Shown here: in pieces, positions 10,709 through 19,121 of the stretch
Position numbering within the stretch: position 1 is the first letter of the stretch
Layout of the letters: the number at the start of each line of letters is the position of its first letter
Origin: Flavobacterium phragmitis
Lineage (GTDB): Bacteria; Bacteroidota; Bacteroidia; Flavobacteriales; Flavobacteriaceae
Direction: 5' to 3'
DNA: 64,000 bases
NCBI RefSeq assembly: GCF_900112575.1
Contig: NZ_FOMH01000005.1
Span: 62,001 to 126,000 of the forward strand
Made by a program: the position numbers and the translations under genes
The notes under the pieces: generated by a model
The model's database searches: none
Seen by the model: the letters and a program-made list of their open reading frames with translations, nothing else
Told to the model about the DNA's origin: nothing

Positions 10709-11833
10709 ATGAATAGAATTAACAAATTTAAGGTAATATTTACTTTATCTCTAACATTTCTGTCTTTTTATGCTCAGAGTCAGTCAAATGTGTTTAAGGT
10801 GACTCTTGACGCGGGACATGGAGATCATGACTTTGGAGCTGTTTATAGTGGCAGGATTGAGAAAAATATTGCTTTAGCTATTGTTTTGAAAGTAGGGAAG
10901 ATTTTAGAGCTTAATCCAAATGTTAATGTAATTTACACTAGAAAAACAGATGTTTTTATAGATTTGGTCGAAAGAGCCAATATTGCAAACAGAGCCAATT
11001 CAAATATTTTTGTATCTATTCACTGTAATGCCAATAAAAATACTGCAGCCGACGGAACTGAAACTTATGTAATGGGTTTAAGTAAAGTAGCATCTAACTT
11101 GGAAGCGGCGAAGAAAGAAAACTCGGTAATTACATTAGAGAAAGATTATAAGCGTAAATATGAGGGCTACGACCCAAATTCTCCCGAATCCATGATTGGA
11201 ATGACTTTAATGCAGGAAGAATACCTGGATAATAGTATTTCACTGGCGACTAAAATTGAAGATAATTTTGAAAAATTAGGAAAAAAACTTCGCCAGGGAG
11301 GTGTAAAACAAGCGCCTTTTATGGTACTTCATAAAGCTTATATGCCTAGGGTTTTAGTAGAGACAGGTTTTATTTCAAATCCAACCGAAGGAAATATTTT
11401 AAATTCAGAAGAAGGTCAGGATGATATTGCAAGAGCCATCGCCGAAGCTATTTTGAGTTATAAAAGAGAATACTTTGGTTCAGGAGGCGAAACAGAGGAG
11501 AGTCGGCCCATAAAAGATACTTCAACTCCGGCAAAACCTAAAACAACGACTCCAGTCACTGCGGTGAAAAATGCACCAAAAGGGATTTTTTTTAAAGTAC
11601 AGCTTATAGCAAGTATCAAAAAAACACCATTGGAACCAAAAAACTTTAAAGGGCTTAAAAATGTTACCATGTTATTTGAAAACAATATATATAAGTATTT
11701 TTACGAAGAAACTTCTAGCTACGAAACAGCACAAAAGTATTTGCAAGAAGCTAAAAGTAAAGGGTATGGCGCTGCATTTTTAGTAGCAACTAAAGATGGG
11801 GAAAAAATCAGTATTCAGGACGCGATTAAATAA
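10709..11833 (+). CDS. N-acetylmuramoyl-L-alanine amidase (Amidase_3) with SPOR-like tail
   Basis: A secreted zinc amidase that cuts the bond between muramic acid and the stem peptide. After a signal peptide (IFTLSLTFLSFYAQSQS) the catalytic domain shows the zinc ligands in LDAGHGDHD, GRIEKN and SIHCNAN and the catalytic Glu in VLVETGFISNP. A Pro/Thr-rich linker leads to a C-terminal region (FFKVQLIAS to the end) that looks like a SPOR-type peptidoglycan-binding fold. The ATG at 10709 is preferred to the upstream TTG at 10643 because it directly precedes the signal peptide. Length is 374 residues. It likely acts in cell separation or wall turnover. Confidence 0.9.
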   Translation: MNRINKFKVIFTLSLTFLSFYAQSQSNVFKVTLDAGHGDHDFGAVYSGRIEKNIALAIVLKVGKILELNPNVNVIYTRKTDVFIDLVERANIANRANSNIFVSIHCNANKNTAADGTETYVMGLSKVASNLEAAKKENSVITLEKDYKRKYEGYDPNSPESMIGMTLMQEEYLDNSISLATKIEDNFEKLGKKLRQGGVKQAPFMVLHKAYMPRVLVETGFISNPTEGNILNSEEGQDDIARAIAEAILSYKREYFGSGGETEESRPIKDTSTPAKPKTTTPVTAVKNAPKGIFFKVQLIASIKKTPLEPKNFKGLKNVTMLFENNIYKYFYEETSSYETAQKYLQEAKSKGYGAAFLVATKDGEKISIQDAIK

Positions 11834-11858
11834 TAAGCCTAAGTTCGAATATTTATAT

Positions 11859-11866
11859 TAATTTTG
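11859..11866 (+). promoter_or_regulatory. -7 box upstream of the MCE gene
   Basis: TAATTTTG is a perfect TAnnTTTG element, 17 bases before the start of the MCE gene. No clear -33 TTTG is seen, so the gene may be both read through from the amidase gene and started here. Confidence 0.45.
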
Positions 11867-11883
11867 TACAAACACTTAGAATT

Positions 11884-12849
11884 TTGAAACTAACAAGAGA
11901 AATTAAAACGGCTATATTAGTCATCGCATCGATTTTATTATTTATCTGGGGTTACAGCTTTTTAAAAGGCAAAGATCTTTTTACAAATTATACCATGTTG
12001 TATGCTGAATATGATAATGTTGAAGATTTATCACTTTCAGCACCAGTTACCTTAAACGGATTAGCAATTGGTAAAGTAAATAAAATCACAATTGACGAAG
12101 TAACAGGAAAATTATTAGTTGAGCTTCAATTAAAAACAGATTTTCCAATTTCGAAAACAAGTACGGCTACAATTTATTCTCCAAGCTTAATTGCTGGAAA
12201 ACAGATTAAAATTGTTCCAAATTTTGCAGATAAAGAATTAGCAGAAGACGGACAAAAGTTAGCATCAACTGTAGAACTTGGATTAACGGAATCTTTAGGA
12301 GGTAAAATTGAGCCAATTCAGCAGAAACTAGATAAAATGCTGGCCAATATTGATGTTCTGGTTACAGGATTGAATAATACACTAGATAAAAACACACAGG
12401 AAAATCTAAAGAAAACAATTGCTGAATTAAGTCAGACAATGACTCAGTTTCATAAAGCTTCTGGTAGTCTAAATAATATTTTAGATACTAATAAAGGACA
12501 GATTAATGGAATGGTTTCTAATTTTAATAAAGTATCAAACAACTTTAATAAAATTTCTGATTCTTTAAACAAAGCCGATTTAGGAAAAACAGTTCGTAAT
12601 TTAAACCAGATGTTGGCAAAAGTAGATGCTTTAATGGCTAACTTAAATTCTGGAAAAGGTACAGCTGGAAAATTATTAAATGATGAAGCCTTATATAACA
12701 ACTTAGCAAAAACTTCAAAAGAGCTTGAATTGTTATTGCAAGATGTACGTCTTTATCCAACTCGTTACGTAAACGTTTCTCTTTTTGGAAAGAAAAATAA
12801 ACCTTATGTAGCACCAACAGAAGATACAAACTCAACTGATAAAAAATAA
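11884..12849 (+). CDS. MCE (MlaD-like) family lipid-transport protein
   Basis: A 321-residue protein with one N-terminal membrane anchor (AILVIASILLFIWGYSFLKG, about 10-29), an MCE domain at about 38-115 (YDNVEDLSLSAPVTLNGLAIGKV) and a long helical C-terminal part rich in Asn and Lys. MlaD-type proteins form rings that carry phospholipids between the inner and outer membranes. The partner permease and ATPase (MlaE and MlaF) are not in the window. The start is a TTG (KLTREIK follows). The next gene starts 6 bases after the stop, so they form an operon. Confidence 0.88.
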   Translation: MKLTREIKTAILVIASILLFIWGYSFLKGKDLFTNYTMLYAEYDNVEDLSLSAPVTLNGLAIGKVNKITIDEVTGKLLVELQLKTDFPISKTSTATIYSPSLIAGKQIKIVPNFADKELAEDGQKLASTVELGLTESLGGKIEPIQQKLDKMLANIDVLVTGLNNTLDKNTQENLKKTIAELSQTMTQFHKASGSLNNILDTNKGQINGMVSNFNKVSNNFNKISDSLNKADLGKTVRNLNQMLAKVDALMANLNSGKGTAGKLLNDEALYNNLAKTSKELELLLQDVRLYPTRYVNVSLFGKKNKPYVAPTEDTNSTDKK

Positions 12850-12855
12850 TTATAA

Positions 12856-14196
12856 ATGAGTTATTTAGATAATATTTTATTTGCCATACTTCTTATAGTT
12901 GGTTTCGGTTTTTTTGCAGCGAGCGTAAAAAAAATCATCCGAAACATTAATCTGGGAGTAGATGTGGATCGAAAAGATAATCCTAAGGCTCGTTGGAAAA
13001 ACATGGCATTGATTGCTCTTGGGCAGTCAAAAATGGTGAGACGCCCTGTTGCTGGAATCCTGCATATTTTTGTATATGTCGGTTTCATAATTATTAATAT
13101 TGAATTGCTTGAAATTATTATTGACGGGCTTTTCGGAACTCATAGGGTTTTTGCACCGTATTTAGGTGTGGTTTATGATGTTTTAATTGCTTCGTTTGAA
13201 ATATTGGCAATACTTGTAATTGTTTCTGTAACGGTTTTTTGGCTTAGAAGAAATTTTATCAGATTAAAACGTTTTATACATTCTGATTTAACCGGTTTCC
13301 CAAAAAGCGATGCCAATTATATTTTGTATTTCGAAACCGTTTTAATGATTCTGTTTTTATTAATGAATGCTTCTGATTTGCATTTACAGAATGTACCAGG
13401 CGGTTATTCGCATTTTCATAAAGCAGGAAGTTATCCAATAAGTCAATTTATTGCGCCAATTTTTAATGGTACATCTAATGAGGTGGTGGGACTTTTGTTT
13501 GAAGTGTTTTGGTGGCTGCATATAGTAGGTATTTTGGTTTTTATGAACTATTTATATTTTTCAAAACACCTTCATATTCTTTTGGCATTCCCGAATACTT
13601 ATTTCGCAAATTTAAAGCCAGAAGGTCAGTTTGATAATTTAGCATCAGTAACAAATGAAGTGAAATTAATGATGGATCCAAATGCAGATCCATTTGCAGC
13701 AGCACCGTCGGCAGATGAAAATGCGGCGCCAGCAAAATTTGGTGCAAGTGATGTTCAGGATTTAAATTGGGTGCAATTGTTAAATGCTTACACTTGTACA
13801 GAGTGTGGTAGATGTACTTCTTCTTGTCCTGCAAATCAAACAGGGAAAAAATTGTCTCCTCGTAAGATTATGATGGATACTAGAGATCGTTTGACTGAAG
13901 TTGGTAAAAACATTGATGCCAACAAAGGTGTTTTTGTTCCAGATAATAAATCACTTTTAAACGATTACATTACTCCAGAAGAATTATGGGCTTGTACGTC
14001 TTGTAATGCTTGCGTGGAAGAATGTCCTGTAAATATCAGTCCATTGTCTATTATTATGGATATGCGTCGTTATTTGGTAATGGAACAAAGTGCTGCTCCA
14101 ATGTCATTAAATGCTATGATGACGAATATCGAAAATAACGGAGCGCCTTGGCAGTACAGTCAGCAGGATCGATTAAATTGGAAAAACGAGAACTGA
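12856..14196 (+). CDS. Membrane-bound 4Fe-4S dicluster oxidoreductase subunit (NarI/HdrD-like)
   Basis: The N-terminal half has about five membrane segments, one near residues 4-22 and the last near 220-240, with His residues that could bind heme as in nitrate-reductase gamma subunits. The soluble C-terminal half binds two 4Fe-4S clusters: CTECGRCTSSCP and CTSCNACVEECP. This arrangement is that of HdrE/HdrD or GlpC-like proteins that pass electrons between the quinone pool and a thiol or organic substrate. The CCG-domain protein 81 bp downstream is the expected partner. The natural substrate is unknown. The gene is 6 bp from the MCE gene. Confidence 0.82.
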   Translation: MSYLDNILFAILLIVGFGFFAASVKKIIRNINLGVDVDRKDNPKARWKNMALIALGQSKMVRRPVAGILHIFVYVGFIIINIELLEIIIDGLFGTHRVFAPYLGVVYDVLIASFEILAILVIVSVTVFWLRRNFIRLKRFIHSDLTGFPKSDANYILYFETVLMILFLLMNASDLHLQNVPGGYSHFHKAGSYPISQFIAPIFNGTSNEVVGLLFEVFWWLHIVGILVFMNYLYFSKHLHILLAFPNTYFANLKPEGQFDNLASVTNEVKLMMDPNADPFAAAPSADENAAPAKFGASDVQDLNWVQLLNAYTCTECGRCTSSCPANQTGKKLSPRKIMMDTRDRLTEVGKNIDANKGVFVPDNKSLLNDYITPEELWACTSCNACVEECPVNISPLSIIMDMRRYLVMEQSAAPMSLNAMMTNIENNGAPWQYSQQDRLNWKNEN

Positions 14197-14277
14197 TTTT
14201 TAGTTCACGATAATAAATAAGAATTCAGATTTCAGGATAAAATTTGAAACTTTAAACTTTAAACAAAAGAGAGAGAA

Positions 14278-15069
14278 ATGTCAGAAAGTTTAGTAGTGCC
14301 AACAATGGCAGAAATGCTTGCCGAAGGAAAACAGCCAGAAGTTTTGTTTTGGGTAGGTTGTGCAGGAAGTTTTGATGATAGAGCAAAAAAAATTACCAAA
14401 GCATTTGTGCGAATTTTAAATCGTACGAATGTATCTTTTGCAGTTCTGGGCACAGAAGAAAGCTGTACTGGAGATCCTGCAAAAAGAGCGGGTAACGAGT
14501 TTTTGTTTCAGATGCAGGCGATGATGAATATTGAAGTTCTGAATGCTTATGAAGCAAAGAAAATTGTTACGGCTTGTCCGCATTGTTTTAATACATTAAA
14601 AAATGAATATCCTGAATTAGGAGGCAATTACGAAGTTATTCATCATACAGAGTTCTTGAAGTCATTAATTGATAATGGAAGATTAACTGTAGAAGGCGGT
14701 CAGTTTAAAGGAAAGAAAATCACTTTTCATGATCCTTGTTATTTAGGAAGAGCGAATAAAGTTTACGAAGCACCACGAGATTTGATTCAGAAATTGGATG
14801 TGGAATTGGTAGAAATGAAACGTTCTAAAGCAAACGGATTATGTTGCGGCGCTGGTGGAGCACAAATGTTTAAAGATGCAGAACCAGGAAACAAAGAAGT
14901 AAACGTATTGCGCACGGAAGATGCCCTTGAAGCAAAACCAGATATTATTGCAGCAGGTTGCCCATTCTGTAATACGATGTTAACAGATGGTATTAAACAT
15001 GCACATAAAGAGGGAGAAGTAAAAGTAATGGATGTTGCTGAATTAATAGCAAACGCACAAGATTTATAA
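14278..15069 (+). CDS. CCG-domain (Fe-S)-binding protein, HdrB/LutA-like
   Basis: A 263-residue soluble protein with two cysteine-rich CCG domains. The first includes VGCAGSFDDRAK, CTGDPAKRAG and ACPHCFNTLKNEYP; the second includes HDPCYLGRANK, LCCGAGGAQMF and GCPFCNTML. Such domains hold a non-cubane Fe-S cluster or zinc and form the catalytic part of heterodisulfide reductases and lactate or glycerol-3-phosphate oxidases. With the membrane protein just upstream it should form a membrane-bound redox complex. Substrate is not predictable from the sequence. Confidence 0.85.
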   Translation: MSESLVVPTMAEMLAEGKQPEVLFWVGCAGSFDDRAKKITKAFVRILNRTNVSFAVLGTEESCTGDPAKRAGNEFLFQMQAMMNIEVLNAYEAKKIVTACPHCFNTLKNEYPELGGNYEVIHHTEFLKSLIDNGRLTVEGGQFKGKKITFHDPCYLGRANKVYEAPRDLIQKLDVELVEMKRSKANGLCCGAGGAQMFKDAEPGNKEVNVLRTEDALEAKPDIIAAGCPFCNTMLTDGIKHAHKEGEVKVMDVAELIANAQDL

Positions 15070-15177
15070 TTTTTTGAGGTTCAAAAAGGCAAAGATGCAA
15101 AGGGACAAAGTTTTTAAACATGAAACCTGAGACTTGAAACTCTTCAAAAAATCTAAAATCAACAATCTAAAATTAAA

Positions 15178-15660
15178 ATGTATATACCTTTTGAAGATTT
15201 ACCAGGTGAGTCTAGAGTCTGGATTTACCAATCGAACAGAAAATTTTCTGAGGAAGAGTTTTCTGAAATTGAAACCGATTTAAAAGCGTTCGTGGAACAA
15301 TGGGCTGCGCATGGTACAAGTCTTGAAGCTTCTTATTTATTAAAGTACAATCGATTTATAATATTGGCTGTAAATCAGGACGTGCAAGCAGCGACTGGTT
15401 GTTCTATTGACAGTTCGGTTGAATTTATCCAAAGTTTAGAGAAAAAGTACAACGTCGATTTATTGGACAAAATGAACGTTACTTTTAAACTTGGAGAACA
15501 TATTGCACATAAACCATTAATTGATTTCAAGAAAATGGTAAAAGATAAAGCGGTAACTGGAAATACAATTGTGTTTAATAATCTGGTAACTAATATTGAA
15601 GAATTTAATGACGCTTGGGAAGTTCCTGCGGCCGAAAGCTGGCACAGCAGGTTTTTTTAA
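15178..15660 (+). CDS. Conserved protein often labelled ABC transporter ATPase, function unknown
   Basis: A 160-residue soluble protein common in Flavobacteriia, where from memory it often carries the label ABC transporter ATPase. The sequence shows no Walker A, signature or Walker B motif, so that label is not supported. Visible traits are an N-terminal PFEDLPGESRVWIYQSNR segment, one Cys in QAATGCSIDSS, and a Trp-rich end (EVPAAESWHSRFF). It follows the Fe-S redox pair and is closed by a strong terminator, so it may belong to that unit. The leader contains a dispersed ATCAACAATCTAAAAT motif that also precedes rnz. Confidence 0.75.
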   Translation: MYIPFEDLPGESRVWIYQSNRKFSEEEFSEIETDLKAFVEQWAAHGTSLEASYLLKYNRFIILAVNQDVQAATGCSIDSSVEFIQSLEKKYNVDLLDKMNVTFKLGEHIAHKPLIDFKKMVKDKAVTGNTIVFNNLVTNIEEFNDAWEVPAAESWHSRFF

Positions 15661-15681
15661 GAAAATCTATAAAATAATTTG

Positions 15682-15717
15682 AAAAGGCATGAAAACTAAA
15701 TTTCATGCCTTTTTTTA
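15682..15717 (+). terminator. Intrinsic terminator
   Basis: A 13-bp perfect stem (AAAAGGCATGAAA at 15682-15694 with TTTCATGCCTTTT at 15701-15713), a 6-base loop and a T run. Confidence 0.9.
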
Positions 15718-15789
15718 TTTCTGGTAGGATTCTAATTGTTAATTCATTATTATTGTTTTCTGAAACCTCAGTAATATAATTTGAATTTT

Positions 15790-16437
15790 ATGAAAGAAGA
15801 AATTAAAATGATGGCTGGCATTTCGGCTAAATCAAGTTTGAAATGGCTGATCGTGATGGTAAGCGGAAATGTATTTACGATAATCTGTTTTTTAATAATT
15901 CTTTTTCAAAATGCTGATTTTGCAGGTGGTGGACATGGAAATGTATACGCTTTTTTAACTGGTTTGTTTTTTAACAATATTTGTGGATTTATTTTATTTG
16001 CAGGAGCGCCTGTTTTTGCCTTTTTATATTTTGTAATCGCTAATAAAGTTGCAATTCAACAGATGATTTATTTGACTTGGAAAAACAAAAAAATTTCTGA
16101 TTACATTGATTCGAAAGTGGTTCTTTTAGTAGATAAAATAACAGACTCCAATAGTTTAGTAGGCACAATTTCTAATGAATCAATTTTAAGATTGAAATTG
16201 TTGGAAGCTAATAAAAATGACAAGGAAAATTCAAGGATAAAAAAGAGAATTATTAATTATCTGTTTCAAAAAATAAGATTGGACGATGTTGATTTTAGTA
16301 AAGAAGATTTAAAATTGTCAGAGATAGTTTCTTTGAAAATAAATCAGTTTATCTCTGAAACGATAGAACCTTCATTGTTGTTCTTTTGGCTTTTATTTTT
16401 ATTACAGGTTGTTTTGTTTGTGGTTGCCCAGTTTTAG
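15790..16437 (+). CDS. Hypothetical membrane protein
   Basis: I do not recognise this 215-residue protein. It has a hydrophobic segment near 20-42 (WLIVMVSGNVFTIICFLIILF), a second near 60-90 and a third at the C terminus (LLFFWLLFLLQVVLFVVAQF), with a charged cytoplasmic-type middle (about 95-190). The ATG at 15790 is taken instead of the TTG at 15781. It stands alone between a terminator and a gap with a repeat element. Confidence 0.6.
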   Translation: MKEEIKMMAGISAKSSLKWLIVMVSGNVFTIICFLIILFQNADFAGGGHGNVYAFLTGLFFNNICGFILFAGAPVFAFLYFVIANKVAIQQMIYLTWKNKKISDYIDSKVVLLVDKITDSNSLVGTISNESILRLKLLEANKNDKENSRIKKRIINYLFQKIRLDDVDFSKEDLKLSEIVSLKINQFISETIEPSLLFFWLLFLLQVVLFVVAQF

Positions 16438-16469
16438 AACGGTTAATTGAAAACTAAAAGGTCTAATTT

Positions 16470-16570
16470 AGCCCCGATAGAAGCGGTATCTCCCGATTTA
16501 GAAAAACAAGGCTTTTTCAGTCGTAGTTTTTGTTGATCAGGAATTTAGCGGATAGTGGAACAAATGGTTC
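16470..16570 (+). repeat. Dispersed Flavobacterium-type element (AGCCCCGATAGAAGCGG), possibly a structured RNA
   Basis: The stretch begins AGCCCCGATAGAAGCGGTAT and ends TTTAGCGGATAGTGGAAC, with an imperfect inverted repeat between (about 16490-16507 against 16524-16545). I know this kind of block as a recurrent intergenic element of Flavobacterium genomes. It shares the GATAGA and TTTAGCsGAwAG segments with the element at 32113-32210. It may belong to the Flavo-1 RNA motif, which I cannot confirm here. Confidence 0.45.
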
Positions 16571-16623
16571 TTTTTATTCGATATTGTGTTGCTTCTAAAA
16601 ATATTTATTAACTAGAATTGGTC

Positions 16624-16631
16624 TAATTTTG
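16624..16631 (+). promoter_or_regulatory. -7 box candidate upstream of bshA
   Basis: TAATTTTG matches TAnnTTTG exactly and would give a leader of about 67 bases. A second, weaker box (TATTTTCG) lies nearer the gene. No clear -33 element is seen. Confidence 0.35.
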
Positions 16632-16703
16632 TCAAAAAACTAACAATTTAAAAGCTTATTTAAACGTGATTTTTGAGTATTTTCGTAGAATTAAATTTAA
16701 TCC

Positions 16704-17849
16704 ATGAAAATAGCAATTGTTTGTTATCCTACTTTTGGAGGTAGTGGTGTAGTAGCCACAGAGTTAGGTCTCGAATTAGCCAGAAGAGGACACGAAATAC
16801 ATTTTATCACATACAGTCAGCCAGTAAGATTGGCTCTTCTAAACCCGAATGTTCATTATCACGAAGTAAATGTTCCGGAATATCCATTGTTTCATTATCA
16901 GCCTTATGAATTAGCGTTATCGAGTAAATTAGTCGATATGGTTAAGTTGTACAAAATTGAACTGTTGCACGTGCATTATGCAATTCCGCATGCGTATGCC
17001 GGTTATATGGCAAAACAAATGCTGAAAAATGAAGGCATTAATCTGCCAATGATTACAACACTTCACGGAACGGATATTACTTTGGTTGGAAATCATCCTT
17101 TTTATAAACCAGCAGTTACTTTCAGTATTAATAAATCAGATTATGTAACTTCGGTTTCGCAGAGTTTGAAAGATGATACTTTGAAGTTGTTTAAAATTAA
17201 GAACAAAATTAAAGTGATTCCTAACTTTATCGAATTGGATAAAGTAAAGAAAGATCCAAATGCACCTTGCCATCGTTATGTAATGGCAAATGAAAATGAA
17301 CGTATTATAACACATATTAGTAACTTTAGAAAAGTAAAACGAATTCCAGATATTATTAAGATTTTCTATAACGTTCAAAAGGAGATTCCGGCCAAATTAA
17401 TGATGGTGGGAGACGGACCTGAAAAAGAAAAAGCGGAAATTTTATGTCAGGAATTGGGGATTTTAGACAAGGTGATTTTCTTTGGAAACAGTCATGAAAT
17501 TGATAAAATCTTATGCATGACCGACTTGTTTTTATTGCCTTCTGAAACGGAAAGTTTTGGTTTGGCGGCATTAGAAGCAATGGCTTGCGGTGTTCCAGTA
17601 ATTTCAAGTAATTCTGGTGGATTGCCTGAAGTGAATTTTGACGGTTTCTCTGGTTATTTGAGTAATGTGGGAAATGTTGAAGAAATGGCCGAAAATGCTT
17701 TAAAAATACTGAGAGACGACAAGGTATTGAATCAGTTTAAGGCAAATGCTTTGGAAGTGGCTAGAAAGTTTGATATTAAAAATATTCTGCCTAAGTATGA
17801 AGCTTTGTACCAAAAAGCGGTGGATGATTACAAGTATGAAAAACATTAA
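16704..17849 (+). CDS. bshA: N-acetyl-alpha-D-glucosaminyl L-malate synthase
   Basis: First enzyme of bacillithiol synthesis; it joins GlcNAc from UDP-GlcNAc to L-malate. The GT4 protein of 381 residues starts with IAIVCYPTFGGSGVVATELG and HEIHFITYSQPVRL, which are diagnostic for BshA, and has HGTDITLVG and the donor-site motif ESFGLAALEAMACGVPVIS. Bacillithiol is the main low-molecular-weight thiol expected in this group. The later steps (BshB and BshC) are not in the window. A lipoprotein gene follows after 17 bases. Confidence 0.95.
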   Translation: MKIAIVCYPTFGGSGVVATELGLELARRGHEIHFITYSQPVRLALLNPNVHYHEVNVPEYPLFHYQPYELALSSKLVDMVKLYKIELLHVHYAIPHAYAGYMAKQMLKNEGINLPMITTLHGTDITLVGNHPFYKPAVTFSINKSDYVTSVSQSLKDDTLKLFKIKNKIKVIPNFIELDKVKKDPNAPCHRYVMANENERIITHISNFRKVKRIPDIIKIFYNVQKEIPAKLMMVGDGPEKEKAEILCQELGILDKVIFFGNSHEIDKILCMTDLFLLPSETESFGLAALEAMACGVPVISSNSGGLPEVNFDGFSGYLSNVGNVEEMAENALKILRDDKVLNQFKANALEVARKFDIKNILPKYEALYQKAVDDYKYEKH

Positions 17850-17866
17850 ATCTTAAAGGGATATAA

Positions 17867-18289
17867 ATGAAAAAGGTAATTTCTATTTTAGTAATTTTTG
17901 TTTTAGTTTCTTGCGGAGTAAAGAAAGTTGAAAGTTCAAATGCATTATATGAAGTTTTGACGCAACAATCTGACGGCGGTGGTAATATTAAATTTTTTGA
18001 AATTCTAACCGAGCCAAACGAGATAAAAATGTTGGAAAATGATCCGCTTTTGGCTGATAAGATGAAGAATCCAAATGTTCATGATTACAATTATGTGATT
18101 TTGAATATGGGAGAAAAAAATACCAGCGGTTATTCTATAGATGTTGAAAAAGTGGAGGAAACGGATAAAAATATCATCATAACCGTAAAAGAAAATAGCC
18201 CGGCGAAAGATGCTATGACAATGCAGGTTATTTCATATCCTTACACTGTAGTAAAAATACATTCTAAAAAAGAGATTATTATTAAGTAG
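17867..18289 (+). CDS. Lipoprotein with PrcB C-terminal-like domain
   Basis: A 140-residue lipoprotein: the signal peptide ends in LVSCG, a clear lipobox with Cys at 16. The C-terminal half (GYSIDVEKVEE to VVKIHSKKE) matches the pattern of the PrcB_C domain, named from a subunit of a treponemal protease complex. The role here is unknown. It is probably cotranscribed with bshA. The gene ends at a bidirectional terminator shared with the convergent outer-membrane gene. Confidence 0.75.
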   Translation: MKKVISILVIFVLVSCGVKKVESSNALYEVLTQQSDGGGNIKFFEILTEPNEIKMLENDPLLADKMKNPNVHDYNYVILNMGEKNTSGYSIDVEKVEETDKNIIITVKENSPAKDAMTMQVISYPYTVVKIHSKKEIIIK

Positions 18290-18335
18290 TTTAGTCCTTA
18301 GTTATTAGTCCTTAGGTGAGAGATTGTGAGTTAGA

Positions 18336-18358
18336 TGTCAGGCTGAGCGAAGTCGAAG
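18336..18358. repeat. Dispersed GTCGAAG repeat, single arm
   Basis: TGTCAGGCTGAGCGAAGTCG and the following AAG match the arms of the hairpins at 62324-62404 and 63888-63953. Only one arm is present here. Confidence 0.6.
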
Positions 18359-18414
18359 TCCTTTTTACATAGTAAGCTTTTTGAATTTTGCTTTAGAAAC
18401 TTAGTTAAATACAT

Positions 18415-18455
18415 AAAAAAAAACCTGTCGCTTTTAAACGACAGGTTTCTTTTTA
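18415..18455. terminator. Bidirectional intrinsic terminator
   Basis: AAACCTGTCG (18421-18430) pairs with CGACAGGTTT (18439-18448). An A run before and a T run after make it work for both converging genes. Confidence 0.9.
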
Positions 18456-18475
18456 CAATTATTTTTTATTTTTAT

Positions 18476-18973
18476 TTAGAATCTGAATTTAACTCCTAAA
18501 CCAACGTCAAATCCAAAGTTGTCATCATCATAGTATCCAGAACCAATTTCAGGTCTTGCATCTAAAGACAATGTAAGTGGTACTTCTTTAAATCTGTATT
18601 CGATACCAACATCTCCTGCTGCAAATACATAAGTTCCGCTGTCTTTAAATCGGTTGTCATTGTAGTGGTAGTTATAATCCCAAGCAGCTAAACCTCCACC
18701 GACACCGGCGTACCAGTTAAATCCTCCTTCGATGTTCCAAACCCATTGGTAAAGAGCTACTCCTTTGATAGCGTCTACATCTCTGCTGTTTCTCCAGCCT
18801 AAATCGAATTCAAGTCTGTTTTTTTGATTTAATCCTAATTGGTAGGATACCTCACCACCAAATCCGTTGTTGTCTCCTAAACGTAATCCTAATGCGTGTT
18901 TTGAAATTTCTTGTGATTGAGCCGTAAATGCTAAACCAAAAAGCATAATGGCAGATAGTATTATCTTTTTCAT
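18476..18973 (-). CDS. Small outer-membrane beta-barrel protein
   Basis: A 165-residue protein with a clean signal peptide (MKKIILSAIMLFGLAFTAQSQ) and alternating aromatic strands ending in VGLGVKFRF, a typical outer-membrane C terminus. The size fits an eight-stranded barrel. No specific function can be given. It is a single gene with its own -7 box at 19015-19022 and a terminator after it. Confidence 0.8.
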   Translation of the reverse strand: MKKIILSAIMLFGLAFTAQSQEISKHALGLRLGDNNGFGGEVSYQLGLNQKNRLEFDLGWRNSRDVDAIKGVALYQWVWNIEGGFNWYAGVGGGLAAWDYNYHYNDNRFKDSGTYVFAAGDVGIEYRFKEVPLTLSLDARPEIGSGYYDDDNFGFDVGLGVKFRF

Positions 18974-19014
18974 AAAATGATAAAATGGTTAAATTATTTT
19001 TTTTCAAATGTATT

Positions 19015-19022
19015 ATTACACT
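19015..19022 (-). promoter_or_regulatory. -7 box of the outer-membrane protein gene
   Basis: On the minus strand TACATTTG matches TAnnTTTG and gives a leader of about 35 bases. The -33 element is weak. Confidence 0.5.
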
Positions 19023-19121
19023 TATACAGAGAACGTATAATATTTTTGAAAATTGTTATATAATTTACATTTTTGTTTTACTAATACTACAATCTGCTTG
19101 TTTTGAGCTATAAAAGTAAAA

